Positions 58,094-64,000 of a stretch of DNA of 64,000 nucleotides are shown here, one piece after another (position 1 is the stretch's first letter; every line of letters begins with the position of its first letter). The notes below the pieces were generated by a model. The model was given only the letters and a program-made list of their open reading frames with translations. It ran no database searches and was not told where the DNA came from. The translations under genes and the position numbers were made by a program. This DNA is from JANYCG01 sp031386665 (GTDB lineage: Bacteria > Pseudomonadota > Gammaproteobacteria > Burkholderiales > Burkholderiaceae_C): NCBI GenBank assembly GCA_031386665.1, contig JANNCN010000082.1:3265-67264 (forward strand). Reading direction: 5' to 3'.

Positions 58094-58471
58094 ATGACCC
58101 CCACGCTTGTCACTTCGTGTACTGCGCTGCCCCCCGAGGGGGCTAATTTTTCTAGGGGCGGCCCGTCGAAAAATTCTCCGGTCTCGTCTGGCAACCCAGA
58201 TGAATTGATCGGCGAGCGGCAGTTAAGCCGCCTGCGATGGAGCTGCCGCCGTGGTTTGCTTGAAAACGACCTGTTCATTGAGCGGTTTTTCAAGCGCTTT
58301 GAAAGCACTTTGACGGTCAGGCACGCGCAGGCACTGAGCGCGTTGATGGACTTAAGTGACAATGATTTGCTGGACTTGCACATGTCCCGAAAAGAGATTG
58401 ACGCAGTGAGCCCCGAGCTTGACCGTGCCGATATTCGTGAAGTTTTAAGTATGTTGCGTGAACCGCGTTGA
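58094..58471 (+). CDS. sdhE: SdhE-type FAD assembly factor with repeat-encoded N-terminus
   Basis: 125 residues against about 85-95 normally. The SdhE core starts near residue 37 (LIGERQLSRLRWSCRRGLLENDLFIERFF), with the functional RGxxE segment at about 53-57 (RGLLE). It helps attach FAD covalently to SdhA. Residues 2-28 (PTLVTSCTALPPEGANFS then RGGPSKN) are encoded by the palindromic element 58098-58174 inserted directly after the start codon. No other ATG in frame lies between the element and the core; only a TTG at 58205. The fusion is therefore probably translated. Confidence 0.9.
   Translation: MTPTLVTSCTALPPEGANFSRGGPSKNSPVSSGNPDELIGERQLSRLRWSCRRGLLENDLFIERFFKRFESTLTVRHAQALSALMDLSDNDLLDLHMSRKEIDAVSPELDRADIREVLSMLREPR
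58098..58174 (+). repeat. In-frame palindromic element at the start of sdhE
   Basis: Third copy of the coding repeat: CCCCACGCTTGTCACTTCGT, then a GCCCCCCGAGGGGGC hairpin sequence, AATTTTTC, GGGGCGGCCC and GAAAAATT. It encodes the same peptide in the same frame as in moaE and thrC. AATTTTTC pairs with GAAAAATT, and the C-run pairs with the G-run. Confidence 0.88.
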
Positions 58472-58481
58472 AAGGAAAATA

Positions 58482-59792
58482 ATGAAAATCTCTGATAACA
58501 AAGCCACTCTGTCGTTCAGCAATGGCAGCCCCAGCGTTGAAATGCCTGTTTACCAAGGCAGTGTCGGCCCCAACGTGATCGACATTCGCAAGCTGTACGC
58601 GCAAACGGGCATGTTCACTTATGACCCCGGGTTTTTGTCAACGGCGGCTTGCCAGTCGGCGATTACCTTCATTGACGGCGACAAAGGCGAACTGCTCTAC
58701 CGCGGCTACCCCATTGAGCAGCTCGCCACCAACTGCGATTACATGGAAACCTGCCACCTGCTGCTGTACGGCCAGTTGCCCAACGCCGAAGGCAAAGCCA
58801 AGTTCAGCCGCTTGGTGTCGATGCACACCATGGTGAATGAGCAAATGCAGTTCTTCTTGCGGGGTTTTCGCCGCGACGCGCACCCCATGGCCATCATGAC
58901 GGGTTTGGTGGGTGCTTTGTCTGCGTTCTACCACGACAGCACCGACATCAACAACCCGGAGCACCGCGAAATTGCCGCGATTCGCCTGATTGCGAAGATG
59001 CCAACGCTGGTGGCCATGGCCTACAAATACACGGTGGGCCAGCCCTACATGTACCCGCGCAACGACCTGAGCTACGCGGGCAACTTTTTGCACATGATGT
59101 TTGCCACACCGTGCGAAAAATACGAAGTCAGCCCCGTGCTGGAACGCGCCGTGGACCGCATTTTCACGCTTCATGCTGACCATGAGCAAAACGCATCCAC
59201 CTCGACCGTGCGCCTTTGTGGCTCATCGGGTACCAACCCGTTTGCAGCCATTGCCGCCGGGGTTGCCTGCCTGTGGGGCCCTGCGCACGGTGGTGCCAAT
59301 GAAGCCTGCCTGAACATGCTGGAAGACATCCAGAAAATGGGGGGCATCAGCAAAGTGGGCGAGTTCATGGAGAAGGTCAAGGACAAAAATTCTGGCGTCA
59401 AGCTGATGGGTTTTGGTCACCGTGTTTACAAAAACTACGACCCGCGCGCCAAACTCATGCAGGAGACCTGCAAAGAGGTGCTTAAAGAGTTGGGGCTTGA
59501 AAACGACCCGCTCTTCAAACTGGCCATGGCGCTGGAAAAAATCGCGCTGGAAGACGACTATTTTGTGTCGCGCAAGCTCTATCCCAATGTCGATTTTTAC
59601 AGCGGCATTGTGCAGCGCGCGATTGGCATTCCGGTGCCTTTGTTCACGGCGGTATTTGCCCTGGCCCGCACGGTCGGATGGATTGCCCAGTTGAACGAGA
59701 TGATTGGCGACCCCGAGTACAAAATTGGCCGCCCACGGCAACTGTTCACAGGCTCAGTCTCACGCGACGTGATGCCGATTGGCCAGCGTTAA
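58482..59792 (+). CDS. gltA: Citrate synthase (type II)
   Basis: 436 residues. It condenses acetyl-CoA and oxaloacetate. Catalytic histidines are in WGPAHGGANEA (near 275) and GFGHRVYKNYDPRAK (near 310), with the Asp in LYPNVDFYSG (near 365). The hexameric Gram-negative type starts MKISDNKATLSFSNG; ATG 58482 has AAAGGA upstream, and the longer frame start (58458) lies inside sdhE. It ends the sdhCDAB-sdhE-gltA operon. Confidence 0.98.
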   Translation: MKISDNKATLSFSNGSPSVEMPVYQGSVGPNVIDIRKLYAQTGMFTYDPGFLSTAACQSAITFIDGDKGELLYRGYPIEQLATNCDYMETCHLLLYGQLPNAEGKAKFSRLVSMHTMVNEQMQFFLRGFRRDAHPMAIMTGLVGALSAFYHDSTDINNPEHREIAAIRLIAKMPTLVAMAYKYTVGQPYMYPRNDLSYAGNFLHMMFATPCEKYEVSPVLERAVDRIFTLHADHEQNASTSTVRLCGSSGTNPFAAIAAGVACLWGPAHGGANEACLNMLEDIQKMGGISKVGEFMEKVKDKNSGVKLMGFGHRVYKNYDPRAKLMQETCKEVLKELGLENDPLFKLAMALEKIALEDDYFVSRKLYPNVDFYSGIVQRAIGIPVPLFTAVFALARTVGWIAQLNEMIGDPEYKIGRPRQLFTGSVSRDVMPIGQR

Positions 59793-59810
59793 GCTCAACT
59801 TAACAGCCCA

Positions 59811-59847
59811 AAAAAACCCGCCTGATGGCAACATCGGCGGGTTTTTT
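59811..59847. terminator. Bidirectional intrinsic terminator between gltA and yceD
   Basis: AAAAAACCCGCC (59811-59822), a 13-nt loop and GGCGGGTTTTTT (59836-59847) are perfectly complementary with A- and T-runs at the ends, so it can stop transcription from both directions. It serves gltA and the convergent yceD. Confidence 0.9.
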
Positions 59848-59944
59848 GTTGGCTTGATGGTCTATTAGCCTCTCGCCTAACCGCCCTCTAGCGCCATTGG
59901 CGCATTTTGGCTTTGGCCCAAGCGATAGGCGAAGCTGCCGCAAT

Positions 59945-59974
59945 GGCTACAGCTACGGCTACGACTACGACTAC
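59945..59974. repeat. Hexamer tandem repeat at the yceD stop
   Basis: GGCTAC, AGCTAC, GGCTAC, GACTAC and GACTAC are consecutive. The last unit covers the yceD stop codon (TAG on the minus strand). It is a likely slippage site with no recognised role. 59848-59944 contains nothing else recognisable, in particular no rpmF. Confidence 0.6.
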
Positions 59975-60525
59975 GGTTTCTTTCCCTTTGCAGCAACCAA
60001 GCCAGACAGCGCGGCAAAGGGGTTGGGTTTGTCCGTGGCTGCGGCGTCAAAGTCGGCGTCCGCCACCAGCAGTTTCACTGGCGTGGGGCAAACTTCGTGG
60101 CGTGGAATCAAGGGCACGTCCATCACCAATTCGTCTTCAATCAATTCAGCCAAGTTGAATTCGCGGCTGATGACCAGCAGGTCTTCGTCAGCGTCATCGT
60201 CCTGCGCTTGGGCCGCCTCTTCGTTCGCGACGAATCGAAACGTCCGGTCAATGTCGATGGGAATCTCAACCGGCCCCAGGCAACGCTGGCAGACCATGGG
60301 CAATGCGGTTTTGAGCGCCAAATGCAGCCAGTGCGCGGGCTTGCCGTCGGGGCCGATGCGCACTTCAGCACGGGCCGACCAATGCAGCATTCGATCTGGC
60401 CCCGAACCCAGCAAATCCTGAGCCAAACGCTCATAGCGGGACACTGGTTCGTGACCTGAAATTTCACCGTGAGCCAAGGCCAGGGCCTTGACGTCCAGCC
60501 GGGAGGGAGCAAACTCTTTTTCCAT
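59971..60525 (-). CDS. yceD: YceD/DUF177 family protein (23S rRNA accumulation protein)
   Basis: 184 residues from ATG 60525 (MEKEFAPSRLDVKALALAHG). The DUF177 core has the paired-cysteine segment LPMVCQRCLGPVEIPIDIDRTFRFV, then an acidic DDDADEDLLVISREFNLAELIEDELVMDVPLIPRHEVCP, the family hallmark. In E. coli YceD is needed for normal 23S rRNA levels and is encoded just before rpmF. Here rpmF is missing from the expected downstream place; the space ends at gltA. It is divergent from maf with 25 bp between starts. Confidence 0.92.
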   Translation of the reverse strand: MEKEFAPSRLDVKALALAHGEISGHEPVSRYERLAQDLLGSGPDRMLHWSARAEVRIGPDGKPAHWLHLALKTALPMVCQRCLGPVEIPIDIDRTFRFVANEEAAQAQDDDADEDLLVISREFNLAELIEDELVMDVPLIPRHEVCPTPVKLLVADADFDAAATDKPNPFAALSGLVAAKGKKP

Positions 60526-60550
60526 ACCCGCAGTGTAAGAGAATCGTGGC

Positions 60551-61144
60551 ATGCCCATTGAAAACCAACGCCCGCTAATTCTCGGCTCCACCTCGCCCTA
60601 CCGACGCGAATTGATGCAGCGCCTGCGCCTGCCGTTTGACGTGGTCGCGCCCGATGTGGACGAAACCCCGTTGCGGCATGAGACCCCGCCAGCGCTTGCC
60701 AGCCGTCTGGCGCTGGCCAAAGCGCACGCAGTCGCCCGCCTGCATCCCAACGCCGTGGTGATTGGCTCAGACCAGGTGGCGGACCTGGACGGCCTGCCGC
60801 TGGGCAAACCCGGCACGCACGCGCGGGCCACCGAGCAACTGCAGCGCATGTCTGGCAAAACAGTGATTTTTCAGACGGCTGTGGCAGTTGTTTGTCTTGA
60901 AAGTGGCTTTTTGCAGCAAAGCCTTGCCGCCGTTCGCGTGAGGTTCCGAACTTTGAGGAGTGCCGAAATCGAAGCCTATTTGCTGGCAGAAATGCCTTAC
61001 GACTGCGCTGGCAGCGCCAAAAGTGAAGGTCTGGGCATTGCGCTGCTGGAATCGATTGACAGCGACGACCCGACCGCGTTGGTGGGCTTGCCGTTGATCA
61101 GAACCTGCCATATGATTCGCGCCGCCGGCGTGAAGTTGCTATGA
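60551..61144 (+). CDS. maf: Maf/YceF-type nucleotide pyrophosphatase
   Basis: 197 residues with LILGSTSPYRRELMQRL at the N-terminus, FDVVAPDVDE, VIGSDQVADLDG and MPYDCAGSAKSEGLG. Maf proteins hydrolyse modified or non-canonical nucleotides; the CAGS pattern suits the YceF (7-methyl-GTP) subgroup. The stop overlaps the next gene by 4 bp (ATGA). Confidence 0.93.
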   Translation: MPIENQRPLILGSTSPYRRELMQRLRLPFDVVAPDVDETPLRHETPPALASRLALAKAHAVARLHPNAVVIGSDQVADLDGLPLGKPGTHARATEQLQRMSGKTVIFQTAVAVVCLESGFLQQSLAAVRVRFRTLRSAEIEAYLLAEMPYDCAGSAKSEGLGIALLESIDSDDPTALVGLPLIRTCHMIRAAGVKLL

Positions 61145-61956
61145 AGCATGCGCCCCACACAGCCAATCAAACTGGCGATTCGCCTCTCGAAAAAAGCCGC
61201 GGGCCAGGCATTTTGTACCTGGTGCCCGCCCCGCTAGACTTTGGCTGCGCCACACTTGCCCCCTTGCAAGACGCGATGCCGCTGGGCACGCTGCAGGTGG
61301 CGGCCCGCCTGGGCCACTGGATTTGCGAAAACGCCAAAACCACGCGCGCTTACCTTAAGCGCATCCATGAAATCCAGCCCTTGGCGGTGGCCATTCAAGC
61401 CCAGCAGATTCAGGAACTGCCGCGCGAAGTCCATAAAAAAGGCGATCACGCGGGCCAGTTTGACGCCAAACCGCTGTTGGCCGCCGCCTTGCAGGGTCAC
61501 GACATGGGCTTGGTGTCTGAGGCGGGCATGCCAGCCGTTGCCGACCCCGGCTCGTCTGTTGCCCGCGCCGCACACGATTTGGGCATTGCCGTTGTGCCGC
61601 TGGTCGGCCCCGTGTCGCTTTTGCTGGCCCTGGCCGCCAGCGGCTTGAATGGCCAAAACTTCGCCTTTGTCGGTTACGTGCCCACCGACGCCAACGAGCG
61701 CGCCCAGCGCCTGCGAGAGCTGGAATCCATCGCCCTGAAAACCGGCCAAACCCAGTTGTTCATCGAAGTGCCGTTTCGCAATGTGGTCATGGTGCAGGCG
61801 CTGTTGCAAACCTTGAATCCCAACACCCGCCTGGCCGCGTCCAGCGGCTTGACGCTGGCTGATGGCGTGACCCACAGTTTCAGTGTGAAGGATTGGCGGC
61901 AGAAGGGGATTGGGGTGGGGAATGGGGTGCCTACGGTTTTTGGGATTGGACGTTGA
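61141..61956 (+). CDS. SAM-dependent tetrapyrrole methylase-fold methyltransferase (RsmI relative)
   Basis: 271 residues of the RsmI/tetrapyrrole methylase fold: GILYLVPAPLDFG, the LVSEAGMPAVADPGSSVARAAHDLGI block near 125-150, VPLVGPVSLLLALAASGLNGQNFAFVGYVP and TQLFIEVPFRNVVMVQALL. RsmI methylates C1402 of 16S rRNA; this sequence differs in the N-terminus and seems to be the second, less characterised paralogue found behind maf in Burkholderiales. Start overlaps maf by 4 bp. The C-terminus is glycine-rich (GIGVGNGVPTVFGIG). Confidence 0.85.
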   Translation: MKHAPHTANQTGDSPLEKSRGPGILYLVPAPLDFGCATLAPLQDAMPLGTLQVAARLGHWICENAKTTRAYLKRIHEIQPLAVAIQAQQIQELPREVHKKGDHAGQFDAKPLLAAALQGHDMGLVSEAGMPAVADPGSSVARAAHDLGIAVVPLVGPVSLLLALAASGLNGQNFAFVGYVPTDANERAQRLRELESIALKTGQTQLFIEVPFRNVVMVQALLQTLNPNTRLAASSGLTLADGVTHSFSVKDWRQKGIGVGNGVPTVFGIGR

Positions 61957-62037
61957 GGGAGGGTGGCCTGGCGGCGGGCTGGGAGTAAGGGTTTTGCGCT
62001 GCTGGTGGGTTTTGGAATTGGTTTTGTTTTTTTGGGC

Positions 62038-62287
62038 AGGCCGGGTTTCGCCCCGGCGGGCGACTCACTTGTCTTTTGCTTCGCCAAAAGAAAGTAAGCA
62101 AAGAAAAGGCGACCCGACAGTCTGGGTCCCTACGCTTGCGCTTCGGGCAACTTGCGGTGCTCGAATTCAGCGGGGGCTTGCTCAAACTCGCTTCGCTCAG
62201 ACAGTCGCAAGCCCTGATCCGCTGACTTCTGCGCTCCTCAGCCCAGCCTGGACGGGGAGTGCCGGGGACAGGACATCAGGGGGCAAA
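62038..62287 (+). repeat. Left arm of a 250-bp inverted repeat
   Basis: Begins AGGCCGGGTTTCGCCCCGGC and ends near ATCAGGGGGCAAATT. It aligns almost base for base with the reverse complement of 62777-63030. It contains open frames such as one reading THLSFASPKESKQRKGDP that recur in many Comamonadaceae genomes as hypothetical proteins, but these look like noise from the repeat. No transposase is present. Confidence 0.85.
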
Positions 62288-62301
62288 TTCTTGAACGGCC
62301 G

Positions 62302-62332
62302 AACTGCCTAACTGCCTAACTGCCTAACTGCC
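62302..62332. repeat. AACTGCCT tandem repeat
   Basis: Three perfect 8-bp units and a partial fourth (AACTGCC). The surrounding 62288-62535 has degenerate relatives (GAACTGCC, GAATTGCC, TTGCTGAAC) and no coding frame of note. It is too short and regular to be a CRISPR. Confidence 0.65.
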
Positions 62333-62535
62333 AAATTGCTGAACCCCCAAACTCACAAAGTTCCGAATTGCCTAATCGCCGCAACTTTCGGTTTCCGCAC
62401 GTCCTGATCGCCGAACTTCCAGTTTTCCTAGTTTCTAATTTCGGGACTCAGGCGATCCCGGAATTCAAGACTTTTTGTTGTCTGCCAGGCGAAATGCAGC
62501 TTGAAAAGCTTAAAAACCGTACAAATGCCACTTAA

Positions 62536-62647
62536 ATACCCAATTTGGGTATATTGATCATCAAAATCGTCATTTTTGACAAAATATGAATTAAATAGGC
62601 CTCTAGCTCTTGAATAGAATCAATAGTTTGCTATATATATTATAGCA
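62536..62647 (+). repeat. Palindrome-capped interspersed repeat, copy E
   Basis: Starts with ATACCCAATTTGGGTAT (62536-62552), an inverted pair of 8-bp arms around one base. AT-rich sequence of 45 bp follows, then GGCCTCTAGCTCTTGAATAG (62598-62617), AATAGTTTGCTATATATATT and TATAGCA (62641-62647). It lies between the inverted 250-bp repeats, in the convergent gap between the methyltransferase and TIGR02594 genes. It is the copy nearest to the family consensus. Nothing else is recognised in 62648-62776. Confidence 0.75.
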
Positions 62648-62776
62648 TTTTGATGCTAGGCGAATGCAGCCAAATTTGATCCATACCGACCACAATCTCA
62701 CTCTACCGCGCCACGGACAAGGCCAAGGACGCGCCAAGGCGCGTGAGAGTTGACTTGGCAATCCGGAAGTTGGCAG

Positions 62777-63030
62777 TTTGCCCCCAGAAGTCTTGCCCCC
62801 ATCCCCGCACCCCCCGTCCAGGCTGGGCTAAGGAGCGCAGAATTCAGCGGGAAAGGGCTTGCGACTGTCCGAGCGTAGCGAGTTTGAGCAAGACCCCGCT
62901 GAATTCGAGCACCGCAAGTTGCCTGAAGCGCAGCGTAGGGACCCAGACTGTCGGGTCGCCTTTTCTTTGCTCACTTTCTTTTGGCGAAGCAAAAGACAAG
63001 TGAGTCGCCCGCCGGGGCGAGACCCGGCCT
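62777..63030 (-). repeat. Right arm of the 250-bp inverted repeat
   Basis: The reverse complement matches 62038-62287 with few differences (for example CGGGTTTCGCC against CGGGTCTCGCC, GTAAGC against GTGAGC). The arms are separated by about 490 bp, so the whole 62038-63030 region could form a large cruciform or be inverted by recombination. 63031-63117 shows nothing recognisable. Confidence 0.85.
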
Positions 63031-63117
63031 CCCCGCTGGGAGAGCAAAACAAGGACCCATCAACAAACCAAATAAAACACAACAATCCCATCCCGTTAAG
63101 AAAGCAAAAACCCATTT

Positions 63118-63558
63118 CTACCCAACCCACCGATACCCCAAAACTGCAGAAACAGGATAAAAATGCGCCCTCACCTCATCCAACTGATTCCCCCCCAACA
63201 CATGCACAAACTCCCAATCAGCGTGCAAAAAGAACCCCACATGGCCTGTCCAACCTGCGGGGTCACCGCGCGACAACACCACAATACAGCCGGGTCGGGG
63301 TGCGTCCAAAGCAACGCCCCAATCTAGCCAGGAGCGGGCCAATGCCGAATGGGTGCCTTCAATACCGACCTGGGCCAAAGCCCAATCCACGAACGACGAG
63401 CACCACGAAGCCTTGTCGTCATAACCGCAAACATTCGTCAGCGCATGGTATTCGGTGATGCGCGGGTTGCTGGAACCGGGCGCGTAGGTGCGAACGCCGA
63501 TTTCCTGCGCAGCAATGGGCATCCAAGGGGCTGAACCGGATGGAATCAGCGTATCCAT
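63118..63558 (-). CDS. TIGR02594-like protein (NlpC/P60/CHAP-type fold)
   Basis: 146 residues from ATG 63558; a TTG at 63570 is an alternative. The family pattern is seen: PWMPIAAQEIGVRTYAPGSSNPRI, a nucleophile Cys in KASWCSSFVDWALAQVG, and the catalytic His in GWTGHVGFFLHAD, followed by VHVLGGNQLDEV. TIGR02594 proteins resemble peptidoglycan amidases/endopeptidases and are frequent in prophage or type VI effector contexts. No signal peptide is visible. It starts 16 bp after the sppA fragment on the same strand. Confidence 0.85.
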   Translation of the reverse strand: MDTLIPSGSAPWMPIAAQEIGVRTYAPGSSNPRITEYHALTNVCGYDDKASWCSSFVDWALAQVGIEGTHSALARSWLDWGVALDAPRPGCIVVLSRGDPAGWTGHVGFFLHADWEFVHVLGGNQLDEVRAHFYPVSAVLGYRWVG

Positions 63559-63574
63559 GGCTTCAAGCAACGCC

Positions 63575-63829
63575 CTATCGCAACGTAGGAATCGCCTTCA
63601 GCGCCTTGGTGGCCCCGTCGCCAATCGACGCGCCAAAGCGCTTGACCAAACGCTCGGCCACGTTGTCGCGGCGGGTGTAGTCCACCAACTCTTCGGCCTT
63701 GACGATTTCGCGGGCGACGAAGTCGAGGTTTCCGAGCTGGTCCGCGAGACCCAGTTCCACCGCCTGCTGGCCGGTCCAGAACAGGCCGCTGAACAATTCA
63801 GGCGTCTCCTTCAACCGCGCGCCGCGACC
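63575..63829 (-). pseudogene. sppA: SppA (S49 peptidase) C-terminal fragment
   Basis: Frame ending KALKAIPTLR and stop at 63575. It encodes the last part of a signal peptide peptidase: GRGARLKETPELFSGLFWTG near the start, then QAVELGLADQLGNLDF and DYTRRDNVAERLVKRFG. The upstream frame becomes unrelated beyond about 63829. The part normally preceding it is found on the opposite strand from about 63821, so the gene is broken by an inversion or the assembly is chimeric here. Confidence 0.75.
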
Positions 63830-64000
63830 GACCGTATCTTCGTCGACAAGGCGAGCATCGTCGGCAGCATTGGCGTGCTGATGGATGGTTTCGGCTTCAC
63901 CGGGCTGATGGACAAGCTGGGCGTTGAACGCCGGCTGATGACAGCAGGCGAGAACAAGGGCTTCCTGGATCCGTTCAGCCCCCAGACCGACAAACAGCGC
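63821..64000 (+). pseudogene. sppA: SppA (S49 peptidase) central fragment, inverted
   Basis: The plus-strand frame runs to the window end: AATDRIFVDKASIVGSIGVL, then MDGFGFTGLMDKLG, VERRLMTAGENKGF and LDPFSPQTDKQR. In normal SppA this block precedes the C-terminal block with about 20-25 residues between. Here it starts at the other strand's breakpoint, sharing GCCGCGACC (63821-63829). If the sequence continues with a full C-terminus beyond 64000, the minus-strand piece is a duplicated, inverted end; otherwise the assembly may be wrong. Confidence 0.7.

Noticed and set aside
61910..62311. Open frames within the inverted 250-bp repeats (also around 62743-63458)
   Set aside because: They come from a repeat known to give spurious hypothetical proteins (THLSFASPKES type); the same peptide occurs on both arms and no start signals are present.
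62302..62332. Tandem AACTGCCT run as a CRISPR-like array
   Set aside because: Units are 8 bp, directly adjacent without spacers, and no cas genes are in the window.

Overview
The window looks like part of a chromosome from a betaproteobacterium of the order Burkholderiales, most likely family Comamonadaceae (Rhodoferax/Polaromonas-like). This rests on protein resemblance, on gene order (acnB, mdh, a GntR gene, sdhCDAB, sdhE, gltA; moeA, mobB, thrC, hom; rpsF, priB, rpsR, rplI, dnaB) and on many tctC/Bug-type binding proteins. No rRNA, tRNA, CRISPR array or intact insertion sequence was recognised. The first gene and the last (sppA) are cut by the window edges.

Layout. 1-7 kb: a secreted matrixin-like peptidase (partial) diverges from two tandem paralogous regulators (winged helix, TolB-like, TPR). 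They are followed on the minus strand by an uptake operon (tctC, VOC protein, ABC binding protein, DUF1330). The peptidase and tctC promoters share a 67-bp block of helically phased direct repeats. 7-8 kb: an AbrB-Doc toxin-antitoxin pair. 8-20 kb: clpB, molybdenum cofactor genes moaE/moaD/moeA/mobB, a dapA-like gene behind a lysine-codon leader ORF, then thrC, hom and an AlaC-type aminotransferase. 20-26 kb: bcp, a PhoH-like ATPase, dnaB and the rplI/rpsR/priB/rpsF operon. 26-30 kb: a flavin monooxygenase, a dehydrogenase and a Bug protein. 30-34 kb: a 1314-residue patatin with a membrane bundle inserted in its hydrolase domain. 34-45 kb: a branched-chain-type ABC transporter plus a VanAB/VanR-like oxygenase system, a MetE-like methyltransferase and an acyl-CoA ligase. 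45-49 kb: a transporter, a spermidine-synthase-like protein, an MDR oxidoreductase, a Bug protein and a remnant of a malate/lactate dehydrogenase. 49-60 kb: TCA-cycle block. 60-64 kb: yceD, maf, a methyltransferase, a repeat-rich gap, a TIGR02594 protein and two oppositely oriented sppA pieces.

The most unusual content is repetitive DNA. (1) A GC-rich palindromic element of about 80-105 bp lies in frame inside three conserved genes (moaE, thrC, sdhE), always read in the same frame and encoding nearly the same peptide, which resembles Rickettsia palindromic elements. (2) Five copies of an AT-rich element of about 115 bp each end in a palindrome whose position is conserved but whose sequence differs; four of the five lie between convergent genes. 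(3) A pair of inverted 250-bp repeats flanks one of these copies.
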